Below, in pieces: positions 56,507-64,000 of a stretch of 64,000 nt of DNA; positions within the stretch are counted from its first letter, which is position 1; every line of letters starts with the position of its first letter. Source of the DNA: Actinomadura sp. 6K520 (GTDB lineage Bacteria; Actinomycetota; Actinomycetes; Streptosporangiales; Streptosporangiaceae); the NCBI RefSeq assembly GCF_004349245.1, contig NZ_SMLC01000015.1:1-64000 (forward strand), read 5' to 3'. Below the pieces are notes generated by a model. It searched no databases. It saw nothing but the letters and a program-made list of their open reading frames with translations, and was not told the origin of the DNA. The position numbers and the translations under genes are program-made.

Positions 56507-57592
56507 ATGCCGGGACCGGACGGCCGGGACGACGACGCCGACGCGCTGGACGCGCAGGCCGTCCCGTTCCGCCCGCTGTCCATCTCGGAGATGCTGGACG
56601 GGGCGGTCGCCGGGATCCGGCGGCGGCCGCGCACGTCACTCGGGCTCGCGGTCGTGATCAGCACGGTCATCCAGGTCACGAGCTCCGTCGCCGCGTACTT
56701 CTTCATCGGCGACGAGGCCCGGGACGAGATCACCCCCGAAGTCCTGCTTGAGTCGCTGGGAGCGCAGCTCACCCTCACGGTTCTGGGCCTCATCCTGTCG
56801 GCCTACGGAATCCTCCTGCTGTCGGGGCTGCTGGCACCGATCCTGGGCCGCGAGCTTGTGGGCATGTCCATCGCGCCCAGGCAGGCGTGGCGGGACGCCC
56901 GTCCGAGACTCGGCAGGCTGGTCGTCACCGCGGCGGCCGTCATGGGAATCTCCCTGGGCGCACTGATCCTGCCGATCATGCCCTTCCTCCTGCTTCTCGC
57001 CGTTGACGCGAACCCGGGGCTCAGCGCGGCCGCCGCCGTTGTGGGTTTCCCCGTCGGCATCGGCCTCATGGTGTGGCTCTACCTCCTGTTCGTCTTGGCC
57101 GTCCCAGCGGTCGTTCTGGAGAGGCAGACCGTCGGCGGCGCGCTTCGCCGGGCGGTGACGTTGTCCAAGGGCCGATGGTGGCGAACGTGCGGGACTCTCC
57201 TGGCGGCACTGCTCATCACCGTGTTCATGGGCTTCTTCGCGCTGCGAATCCCGTTCCTGTTCGTGCAGGTGGTCTTCTTCGGTGACTCCTCCGGCGCCGA
57301 CTCGACGATGGCCGCGCTCGCCGTCGACACGCTCGGGCGGATCGTGAGCTGGTCGGTGGTGCTGCCCTTCGACGCCGGCGTGATCGCGTTGCTCTACATG
57401 GACCGGCGGATGCGCCGCGAGGGCTTCGACCTGGAACTGCGCAGCAAGGGGTACGCGGCCGCGAGGTCGGCGACACCCCGCGCGCACTCCGCGGCCGCCG
57501 GCAACGGCGCCGACCCGGAGGAGGGGTTCATCGAACTGTGGCGGACGGGCCCCGGGCCGGCACGCCGTCCGGAAACGGGGGCGCATCCGTGA
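56507..57592 (+). CDS. Polytopic membrane protein (GPDPase membrane-domain-like)
   Basis: 361-residue protein. The cytosolic N-terminus carries the start of the domain (RPLSISEMLDGAVAGIRRRPRTSLGLAVVI), followed by six or so hydrophobic helices and a hydrophilic tail. The opening LSISEMLDGAV..IRRRP is typical of the membrane domain associated with glycerophosphodiester phosphodiesterases. The catalytic phosphodiesterase part is absent, so function is unknown. AGGAG precedes the ATG. Its stop overlaps the next start (GTGA). Confidence 0.85.
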   Translation: MPGPDGRDDDADALDAQAVPFRPLSISEMLDGAVAGIRRRPRTSLGLAVVISTVIQVTSSVAAYFFIGDEARDEITPEVLLESLGAQLTLTVLGLILSAYGILLLSGLLAPILGRELVGMSIAPRQAWRDARPRLGRLVVTAAAVMGISLGALILPIMPFLLLLAVDANPGLSAAAAVVGFPVGIGLMVWLYLLFVLAVPAVVLERQTVGGALRRAVTLSKGRWWRTCGTLLAALLITVFMGFFALRIPFLFVQVVFFGDSSGADSTMAALAVDTLGRIVSWSVVLPFDAGVIALLYMDRRMRREGFDLELRSKGYAAARSATPRAHSAAAGNGADPEEGFIELWRTGPGPARRPETGAHP

Positions 57593-58317
57593 CCACCACG
57601 TCCACGGCGTCCGCTCTCACGTCGCCGTCCGGGCTCGCGGCGCTCGACCCGGTCGGCCGTGAAGAGGCCCGCGAGATGGCCCGCCGGGAGCTGGACAAGC
57701 AGATCTACCAGCGCGACAAGCCGTCCTGGCTGGAGCGCGTCTGGGACTCCTTCTCCGAATGGCTGCAGGATCTGCTCAACCGGCCGCCCGGTCCCGAGAC
57801 GCAGGGCAGCGGCGGCGGCTGGGTGTCGGTGGCCGTGATCGTCGTGGTCGTGCTCCTCGCCGTCGGGCTGGTGTTCTGGCTGATGCGGGGGCGCCGCAAT
57901 CTCCGCTCCCGGCGGGACGCCCTGCTGGGCGACGAGCCGTCCACCGCGATCGACCACAGGGACGCGGCGGAACGGCACGCGGCGGCCGGGCAGTGGGCCG
58001 AGGCGATCCGGGAGCGGCTCCGCGCGGTGGCCCGCGACCTGGAGGAGCGGGCGGTGCTGGCGGCGCGTCCCGGGCGCACCGCCGACGAGCTCGCGGCCGA
58101 GGCGGGCGAGGCCGTGCCGGAACTGGCCGGCGACCTGCGCGCCGCGGTGCTGGTCTTCGACGACGTCTGGTACGGCGACCGTCCCGGCACCGCCGAGGGG
58201 TACACGCGGGTGAAGGACGTGGACGAGCGGCTGCGGGCGGCGCGGCCGAAGCCGCTGGAGGACGACGGCGGCCTGACGCTCGCGGCGGCCGGCGAGGACG
58301 GGGGCCCGCGATGGTGA
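57589..58317 (+). CDS. DUF4129 membrane protein
   Basis: 242-residue protein with one helix (VSVAVIVVVVLLAVGLVFWLM, about 78-98) and a C-terminal DUF4129 domain (YGDRPGTAEGYTRVKDVDERLR). The segment REEAREMARRELDKQIYQRDKPSWLERVWDSFSEW before the helix is usual for the group. The GTG start overlaps the previous stop, and the stop overlaps the next ATG. DUF4129 proteins occur with MoxR and DUF58 genes, as here. Confidence 0.9.
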   Translation: MTTTSTASALTSPSGLAALDPVGREEAREMARRELDKQIYQRDKPSWLERVWDSFSEWLQDLLNRPPGPETQGSGGGWVSVAVIVVVVLLAVGLVFWLMRGRRNLRSRRDALLGDEPSTAIDHRDAAERHAAAGQWAEAIRERLRAVARDLEERAVLAARPGRTADELAAEAGEAVPELAGDLRAAVLVFDDVWYGDRPGTAEGYTRVKDVDERLRAARPKPLEDDGGLTLAAAGEDGGPRW

Positions 58318-59573
58318 CCCAGACCCCGCCCCAGAACGCGCCCCGGAACGCGCAGGCCGGGCCGGGCGCGGAGCCGCCGTCGGCGCGGCAGGTCGCGGGG
58401 CGCCGCTGGCGGTCGGCCCGCGGCGTGGTCGCGGTGCTCCTCGCGATGGTCGTGATCGCCGTGATCCTCGCGGCGCTGCGTCCCTCGACCTCGCCGGAGG
58501 CGCTCGACCCGACGTCGCCGACGCAGGACGGGAGCAGGGCGCTCGCGGAGATCCTCCGCCAGAACGGCACGCCGGTGCACGTGGCCAGGGACGCCGACGA
58601 CGCCGTCCGCAAGTCCGCCCCCGGGACGGTCATGCTCGTCACCCGCACCGAGCGCCTCACCCGGGAGGACCTGACCCGGCTGGCGGGCGCGCAGGTCGAT
58701 CTGGTGCTCGTGCGGCCCACGTCGTTCGCCCTGGCCGACCTGGCCCCGCGGGTGCGCAAGGACGGCCCGACCTTCGAGGACGCCGACGAGCCCGGCTGCA
58801 ACCTGCAGGCCGCCGCACTGGCGGGACCGGTCGCCCTCCACGAGTCGGAGACCTACGAGGTGACGGCCTCCGTCACGGGCGCGGTGACGACGTGCTACGG
58901 GACCGAGTTCGGCGGTCCGAGGGTCGTCCAGGTGCGGCACGGGGCCAAGACCGTCACCGTGCTGGGCTCCACCTCGCCGCTGACGAACCGGCGGCTGACT
59001 GAGGAGGGCAACGCGGCCCTCGCCATGAACCTGCTGGGCACGAGCACCACCGGCCCGGACACCGCGGGGACGGGCACGTCGGTGGTCTGGCTGGTTCCGG
59101 ACATCCCGACCGAGGGCACGGCGGCCGGGCAGCAGTCGCTCGGTGACCTGCTGCCGTTCGGGGTCAAGCTGTTCATCTTCCAGCTCCTGGTCGCGGTGCT
59201 GCTGGTGGCCCTGTGGCGGGGCCGCCGCCTGGGCCCGGTCGTGGCGGAGGCGCTGCCGGTCGTGGTCCGCTCCGCCGAGACGGTCGAGGGACGCTCCCGC
59301 CTCTACCGCGCCGGGCACGCCCGCGACCGGGCCTCGGACGCGCTGCGTTCGGGGGCGCGCGAACGTCTCGTCCCGCTGCTCGGGCTCCCCCGCAGCAGCG
59401 CGCAGGACCCGTCCGCCGCGCAGGAGATCGTGACGGCGGTCGCCTACCGCACTCCCCACGACGAGACGTACGTCGGCGCGGCCCTGTACGGTCCTGAACC
59501 CTTGGACGACGCGGGCCTCATCGCCCTCAGCGACGTCCTAGACGACCTGGAAAGGCAGGTACGCCAGTCTTGA
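58311..59573 (+). CDS. DUF4350 membrane protein
   Basis: 420-residue protein with an N-terminal helix (GVVAVLLAMVVIAVILAAL), a DUF4350 domain (DPTSPTQDGSRALAEILRQNGTPVHVARDADDAV) and a second helix (LFIFQLLVAVLLVALW) before a cytosolic tail. The first region resembles an extracytosolic gatekeeper domain. Translationally coupled on both sides. Function unknown. Confidence 0.9.
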   Translation: MVTQTPPQNAPRNAQAGPGAEPPSARQVAGRRWRSARGVVAVLLAMVVIAVILAALRPSTSPEALDPTSPTQDGSRALAEILRQNGTPVHVARDADDAVRKSAPGTVMLVTRTERLTREDLTRLAGAQVDLVLVRPTSFALADLAPRVRKDGPTFEDADEPGCNLQAAALAGPVALHESETYEVTASVTGAVTTCYGTEFGGPRVVQVRHGAKTVTVLGSTSPLTNRRLTEEGNAALAMNLLGTSTTGPDTAGTGTSVVWLVPDIPTEGTAAGQQSLGDLLPFGVKLFIFQLLVAVLLVALWRGRRLGPVVAEALPVVVRSAETVEGRSRLYRAGHARDRASDALRSGARERLVPLLGLPRSSAQDPSAAQEIVTAVAYRTPHDETYVGAALYGPEPLDDAGLIALSDVLDDLERQVRQS

Positions 59574-59602
59574 ACCACCCAGTAGAGCTCGGAAAGGACG
59601 AC

Positions 59603-60616
59603 GTGCCCGGCGGCGCGGGCGCCTTGAGCGATACTCCGCCGAGCGGGATCTCCGAGGAGACGCGCCGCCAGGGCGAGACGGCCCGCGCGGCGCTCACGGC
59701 GCTGCGCGGGGAGGTCGCCAAGACGGTCGTCGGGCAGGACTCCGTCGTGACCGGGCTGGTCATCGCGTTGCTCTGCCGCGGCCACGTCCTGCTGGAGGGC
59801 GTCCCAGGTACGGCGAAGACGCTGCTCATCAAGACGCTGTCACGCGCACTCGACCTGGACTTCAAGCGCGTCCAGTTCACCCCTGACCTGATGCCGGGCG
59901 ACGTGACCGGTTCGCTGGTGTACGACACCAGGACCGCGGAGTTCGAGTTCCGCGAGGGGCCGGTCTTCACCAACCTCCTGCTCGCCGACGAGATCAACCG
60001 CACGCCTCCGAAGACACAGGCCTCCCTCCTGGAGGCCATGGAGGAGCGGCAGGTCTCCGTGGAGGGCACCGCGCGTCCTCTGCCCGACCCGTTCGTGGTG
60101 TGCGCGACGCAGAACCCCATCGAGTACGAGGGCACCTACCCCCTGCCCGAGGCCCAGCTCGACAGGTTCCTGGTCAAGCTGACCGTGCCCGTTCCCACCC
60201 GGGACGAAGAGATCGCCATGGTCCAGCGGCACGCGGCCGGTTTCGACCCGCGCGACCTGTCGGAGGTGCGACCCGTCGCGGGCGCGAGCGAACTGGCCGC
60301 CGGCCGGGCCGCGGTGAGGGCCGTCCACCTGGACCCCAAGGTCGCGGCCTATGTCGTCGACCTGTGCCGCGCCACCCGGCAGTCCCCGTCGCTCCAGTTG
60401 GGCGTGTCCCCGCGTGGTGCGACGGCGCTGCTCGCCACGTCCCGTGCGTGGGCGTGGCTGTCGGGCCGCGACTACGTGACGCCGGACGACGTGAAGGCGC
60501 TGGCCCGGCCGACGCTGCGGCACCGCGTCCAGCTCCGTCCCGAGGCGGAGCTGGAGGGCGCGACGGCCGACGGCGTGCTGGAGGGCATCCTCGCCCACGT
60601 CCCCGCCCCGCGCTGA
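59603..60616 (+). CDS. MoxR-family AAA+ ATPase
   Basis: 337-residue chaperone-like ATPase. Walker A is EGVPGTAKTLL, Walker B LLADEINRTPPKTQASLLEAMEE, sensor 1 CATQNPIEYEGTYPLPEAQLDRF, and a C-terminal lid. MoxR proteins help mature or activate complexes with DUF58/VWA partners, and the next gene encodes one. GTG at 59603 follows GGAAAGG with 5-nt spacing; a TTG at 59570 overlapping the previous stop is the alternative. Confidence 0.93.
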   Translation: MPGGAGALSDTPPSGISEETRRQGETARAALTALRGEVAKTVVGQDSVVTGLVIALLCRGHVLLEGVPGTAKTLLIKTLSRALDLDFKRVQFTPDLMPGDVTGSLVYDTRTAEFEFREGPVFTNLLLADEINRTPPKTQASLLEAMEERQVSVEGTARPLPDPFVVCATQNPIEYEGTYPLPEAQLDRFLVKLTVPVPTRDEEIAMVQRHAAGFDPRDLSEVRPVAGASELAAGRAAVRAVHLDPKVAAYVVDLCRATRQSPSLQLGVSPRGATALLATSRAWAWLSGRDYVTPDDVKALARPTLRHRVQLRPEAELEGATADGVLEGILAHVPAPR

Positions 60617-61908
60617 TGGCGCTGACCGGACGTCTGGGCCTGCTGGCGCTCCTCGGCGCGCTAGTCCCGCTGTTCGTGCCGAGCTGGTGGACGCTGTTCG
60701 CGGTGTGGGGCGCCCTGTTCCTCGGTGTCGTCCTGGACGTCGCCCTGGCCGGGAACGTGCGCGCACTGCGCTTCCACCGCGCGGGCGCCACGAACGTCCG
60801 TCTCGGTGAGGCGGCCAAGGTCTCGCTCATCGTGGAGAACCTCGGGCGGCGGCGTCTCAAGGCGCGCCTGCGGGACGTGTGGCCGCCCAGTGCCGGTGCC
60901 ACGCCCCGCATGGTCAAGGTGAGCGTGCCCGCAGGGGAACGGCGCCGCATCGAGATGACGTTGACGCCGACCCGCCGGGGAGACCGGAAGGCCGTCACCG
61001 TCGTGGTCCGCTCTGTCGGGCCGCTCGGGCTGGCCGCGCGGCAGCTTTCGCGTCCGGCGCCCTGGACGGTCCGTGTCCTGCCGGCGTTTCCGTCGCGCCG
61101 CCACCTCCCCGCCAAGCTCGCACGGCTTCGCGAACTGACCGGCGCCCACGTGGCCCTGATCCGGGGGCAGGGAACCGAGTTCGACTCCCTGCGCGAGTAC
61201 GTGGACGGCGACGATGTCCGTTCCATCGACTGGCGCGCCACCGCGCGGCGCAACGACGTGGTCGTCCGGACGTGGCGTCCGGAACGCGACCGGCGCATCT
61301 ACCTGGTCCTCGACACCGGCCGCACGTCCGCGGGCCGCGTCGGCGACATCCCCCGCCTCGACTGCTCCATGGACGCCGCGATGCTGCTGGGCGCCCTCGC
61401 GTCCCGCGCCGGCGACCGCGTCGACATGCTGGCCTACGACCGGCGGGTCCGCGCCCGCGTCGAGGGCGCCTCCCGCACGGACCTGCTGCCCGCGATGGTG
61501 CACGCCTTCGCGCCGCTGGAGCCGGAGCTCATCGAGTGCGACGCCGCCGGGATGGTGTCGACGCTGATGGCGCGGGTCAGGCAGCGGTGCCTGGTCGTGC
61601 TGCTCACCGAGCTGAACACGGCCGCGATGGAGGAGGGCCTGCTGCCGCTGCTGCCGCAGCTCACCGCCCGGCACCTGGTCATGATCGCCGCGGTGTCGGA
61701 TCCGCGGGTCGGGGAGATGGCGGCGGGGCGCGGCGACCTCGCGTCCGTGTACGACGCGGCCGCCGCCGAGCGCGCCCGCGCCGACCGCCGCCGCCTCACC
61801 GCGGAACTGCGCGGCCACGGCGTCGAGGTGGTCGACGCGCCGCCCGACGAGATCGCCCCGGCCCTGGCCGACGCCTACCTCGCCCTCAAGGCCGCCGGGC
61901 GGTTGTGA
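60616..61908 (+). CDS. DUF58 (VWA-like) protein
   Basis: 430-residue protein with two N-terminal helices and the DUF58 core GTEFDSLREYVDGDDVRSIDWRATARRNDVVVRTWRPERDRRIYLVLDTGRTS, followed by a VWA-like domain. The ATG overlaps the MoxR stop (TGATG), so the pair is coupled. It likely acts as the membrane-side partner of the ATPase. It converges with the SpoIIM-like gene across 22 bp. Confidence 0.93.
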   Translation: MALTGRLGLLALLGALVPLFVPSWWTLFAVWGALFLGVVLDVALAGNVRALRFHRAGATNVRLGEAAKVSLIVENLGRRRLKARLRDVWPPSAGATPRMVKVSVPAGERRRIEMTLTPTRRGDRKAVTVVVRSVGPLGLAARQLSRPAPWTVRVLPAFPSRRHLPAKLARLRELTGAHVALIRGQGTEFDSLREYVDGDDVRSIDWRATARRNDVVVRTWRPERDRRIYLVLDTGRTSAGRVGDIPRLDCSMDAAMLLGALASRAGDRVDMLAYDRRVRARVEGASRTDLLPAMVHAFAPLEPELIECDAAGMVSTLMARVRQRCLVVLLTELNTAAMEEGLLPLLPQLTARHLVMIAAVSDPRVGEMAAGRGDLASVYDAAAAERARADRRRLTAELRGHGVEVVDAPPDEIAPALADAYLALKAAGRL

Positions 61909-61930
61909 GGCCCGGCTCTCGCAGGGGCCG

Positions 61931-62926
61931 CTACCCCGCTACCGGGGCCATGTCGGGGCGCAGGTCGGCGTCGCCGGTCTCGCCCTGGCGGACGGCGCGG
62001 CGGCCGAGGACGATCACGTAGGCGAGGAACGCGGCCTCGGCGACCACGCCGATCGCGATGCGCAGCCACGTGACGTGCACCCAGCCGGTGACGAACCCCT
62101 CGATGAGGCCGGACACCAGCAGCACCGCGATGAGGCCGAGGGCGATGCTCACGGCGGCGCGCCCCTCCTCGGCGAGGGCCTGGCCGCGGCGGCGCGGCCC
62201 CGGATCGATGATCGTCCAGCCGAGTTTCAGTCCCCCGGCGCACGCCAGGTAGACGGCGGTGAGTTCGAGCAGGCCGTGCGGGAGGATCAGGCCGAAGAAG
62301 ACGTCGCCCTTGCCATAGGCGAACATGAGGCCGGCGATCAGGCCGAGGTTGATCTGGTTCAGCAGCAGCACGTACACGGTCGGGATGCCGAGCAGGATGC
62401 CGAATATCAGCGCGACCGCCGACACCCAGGCGTTGTTGACCCAGACCTTGAACGCGAAAGACGACGCCGAATGCTCGGTGTAGTAGTTGGCGAAGTCGTG
62501 CTCCACCAGTTCGCGGATCTCGTCCGGCGTCCCCAGGCTCGCCTGCACCTCGGGGCTGTGCACGACCCAGATCGCCAGGGCGAGCGACACCAGGTTGCCG
62601 AGGACGGCGCAGCCGATCCACCACCAGCGCGCCCGGTAGGCGACCACCGGGAACGACACCTTCGCGAAGCGGGTGACGTCCCGCCAGAGCGGGGCCTGCG
62701 CCCCGGCCACCGCGGCCCTGCCGCGCGCCACGAGGGACGACAGCCGGCCCACGAGCTGGGGGTCGGGCGAACTCGACCTGACGACCGACAGGTGCGTCGC
62801 CGCCCGCTGGTAGAGCTCGACCAGCTCGTCGGCTTCCGCGCCGGTCAGCTTGCGGCCGCGGTTGATGAGCCATTCAAGGCGCTGCCACTCGGCGTTGTGC
62901 GCGGCCACGTAGGCGTCAACGTCCAC
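61931..62926 (-). CDS. SpoIIM-family membrane protein
   Basis: 331-residue protein with a helical cytosolic N-terminus (AHNAEWQRLEWLINRGRKLTGAEADELVELYQRAATHLSVVR) and a membrane domain containing the SpoIIM signature around FKVWVNNAWVSAVALIFGILLGIPTVYVLLLNQINLG and LILPHGLLELTAVYLACAGGLKLG. In Bacillus SpoIIM helps engulfment with a DUF-type complex; actinobacterial relatives lack an assigned role. It is divergent from the RDD gene with an 89-bp gap. Confidence 0.92.
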   Translation of the reverse strand: MDVDAYVAAHNAEWQRLEWLINRGRKLTGAEADELVELYQRAATHLSVVRSSSPDPQLVGRLSSLVARGRAAVAGAQAPLWRDVTRFAKVSFPVVAYRARWWWIGCAVLGNLVSLALAIWVVHSPEVQASLGTPDEIRELVEHDFANYYTEHSASSFAFKVWVNNAWVSAVALIFGILLGIPTVYVLLLNQINLGLIAGLMFAYGKGDVFFGLILPHGLLELTAVYLACAGGLKLGWTIIDPGPRRRGQALAEEGRAAVSIALGLIAVLLVSGLIEGFVTGWVHVTWLRIAIGVVAEAAFLAYVIVLGRRAVRQGETGDADLRPDMAPVAG

Positions 62927-63015
62927 CCGGGGAGACTAACGTCTTCACCTGTCGAACCGGCAAAATGGACCTGCCTCGGCAATCGCCCGGGCGGTCGGCA
63001 ACGGAGGAGCAGGAC

Positions 63016-64000
63016 ATGGCCGAACTCGTCACCGGCGAGGCCGTCGCGCTCGACATCCGGGTCGCGCGCCTGGCCAGCCGGGGCTGCGCCATCCTGCTCG
63101 ACGTGATCTTCCAGCTCGTGATCCTCAACATCGTCGTCTACTTCACGGCGATGACGGCGCTGGTCGCCGACGAGGCGTGGGCGGTCGGGCTGACGCTGCT
63201 CGCCGTCGTCGCCGTCCTGGTCGGGTATCCGTGCGCGTTCGAGACGCTGACGCGGGGCCGCACGCTGGGCAAGATGGCCGTCGGGCTCCGCGTCGTCTCC
63301 GACGACGGCGGGCCGGTCCGGTTCCGGCAGGCCCTGGTGCGGGCGCTGGCCGGCTTCATCGAGTTCTGGACGTTCTACGGCTCCCCCGCGCTGATCACCT
63401 CGTTCTGCAACCGGCGCGGCAAGCGGCTCGGCGACCTGTTCGCCGGGACGATCGTGATCCAGGAGCGCGGCCAGGCGGTGCACCTGCGGCCCGTGGCGCT
63501 GATGCCGCCGCAGCTCGCCGGGTGGGCCCGCTCGCTGGAGCTGTCGATGCTGCCGGACGAACTGGCGATGACGGCCCGGCAGTACCTGTCGCGTTTCTGG
63601 GAGCTGCTGCCGGAGGTCCGCGACTCGCTGGGAGAGCGGATCGCCGCGCAGGTCGCCGAGGTGGTGAGCCCGCCCCCGCCGCCGGGCGCGCGCCCGGAGA
63701 TCGTGCTGTCGGCCGTCCTCGCGGAGCGGCGGCACCGCGAGGAGTGGCGGCTGGCGCAGCGCCGCGCCCGCCGGATGCAGCGCCTCGGCCTGCCGTCGTG
63801 GACCCCGGTGGCCGTCCCGGCGATGGCGATGGCGGGGGCCGCGCCCGCCGGTCCGGTTCGGCAGGGGCCGCCGGCTCCGCCGCCGTTCAGCGCGCCCGCT
63901 CCCGGGCAGCCGCGGTTCCTGCCGCCGTCCGACTACGGCGCCGGGCCGTACCAGAACGTCCTGCACGGCCCTCGTCCGCCCGTTGGCGGCCCCTACCCCA
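63016..64000 (+). CDS. RDD-family membrane protein (partial, runs off the window)
   Basis: Open to the window end; 328 residues are seen. The RDD domain has RVARLASRGCAILLDVIFQ as its first helix, RGRTLGKMAVGLRVVSDDGGPVRFRQALVRALAG, and the conserved NRRGKRLGDLFAGTIVIQER. A long cytosolic part rich in Pro/Arg follows. GGAGGAG precedes the ATG. Often encoded near SpoIIM-like and DUF58/MoxR genes, as here. Confidence 0.92.
   Translation, partial: MAELVTGEAVALDIRVARLASRGCAILLDVIFQLVILNIVVYFTAMTALVADEAWAVGLTLLAVVAVLVGYPCAFETLTRGRTLGKMAVGLRVVSDDGGPVRFRQALVRALAGFIEFWTFYGSPALITSFCNRRGKRLGDLFAGTIVIQERGQAVHLRPVALMPPQLAGWARSLELSMLPDELAMTARQYLSRFWELLPEVRDSLGERIAAQVAEVVSPPPPPGARPEIVLSAVLAERRHREEWRLAQRRARRMQRLGLPSWTPVAVPAMAMAGAAPAGPVRQGPPAPPPFSAPAPGQPRFLPPSDYGAGPYQNVLHGPRPPVGGPYP

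Noticed and set aside
62845-63966. 373-codon minus-strand frame opposite the RDD gene
   Set aside because: The plus-strand RDD product has clear motifs, helices and a ribosome site; the antisense frame has none.

Overview
The window looks like chromosomal DNA from a high-GC filamentous actinomycete, most likely the Thermomonosporaceae/Streptosporangiales group (Actinomadura-like). This is inferred from the very high GC and GTG/TTG start use, the actinobacterial blocks mtrA-mtrB-lpqB, secA/HPF and ftsEX-smpB-ssrA, and a Streptomyces-type DasR aminosugar regulon. No sequence search could be run. No tRNA, rRNA, insertion sequence, prophage or CRISPR array was seen.

Region 1 (1-10 kb): a Tat-exported DyP peroxidase lies behind a MarR regulator, with two identical-arm palindromes between them. 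A small membrane protein follows, then tmRNA (ssrA), a penicillin-binding-protein-like gene whose three catalytic motifs are all altered, smpB, an S41 protease, ftsX and ftsE, all on the minus strand. Region 2 (10-22 kb): three related secreted lipoproteins flank prfB. After them come a giant NAD-glutamate dehydrogenase, a membrane Ser/Thr kinase and a small protein made of repeated helix-turn-helix units.

Region 3 (22-30 kb): acetoacetate-CoA ligase, two HAD proteins (one with its nucleophile Asp replaced by Asn), P5C dehydrogenase and a small conserved protein, leading into murQ-murR. Region 4 (28.6-42.4 kb) is the functional core. It holds MurNAc-6-P etherase and its RpiR regulator, an aminosugar kinase with a large low-complexity insert, a NagZ-type lipoprotein hexosaminidase, general PTS proteins (EI, HPr), EIIA, EIIB, an SIS-type GlcN-6-P deaminase, NagA, DasR and the EIIC permease. 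Together these can release GlcNAc and MurNAc from wall material or chitin, import and phosphorylate GlcNAc by PTS, and feed it to glycolysis. Two long palindromes of the DasR-site type lie in front of nagA and dasR.

Region 5 (42.6-56 kb): an Rv3235-like protein, secA, a small membrane protein, a YcaQ-like glycosylase, a LuxR-type response regulator, long-form HPF, ComF, and the LpqB-MtrB-MtrA three-component envelope system. Region 6 (56.5-64 kb): a tightly overlapping operon (membrane protein, DUF4129, DUF4350, MoxR ATPase, DUF58) that converges on a SpoIIM-like gene. An RDD-family gene follows and runs off the window end.
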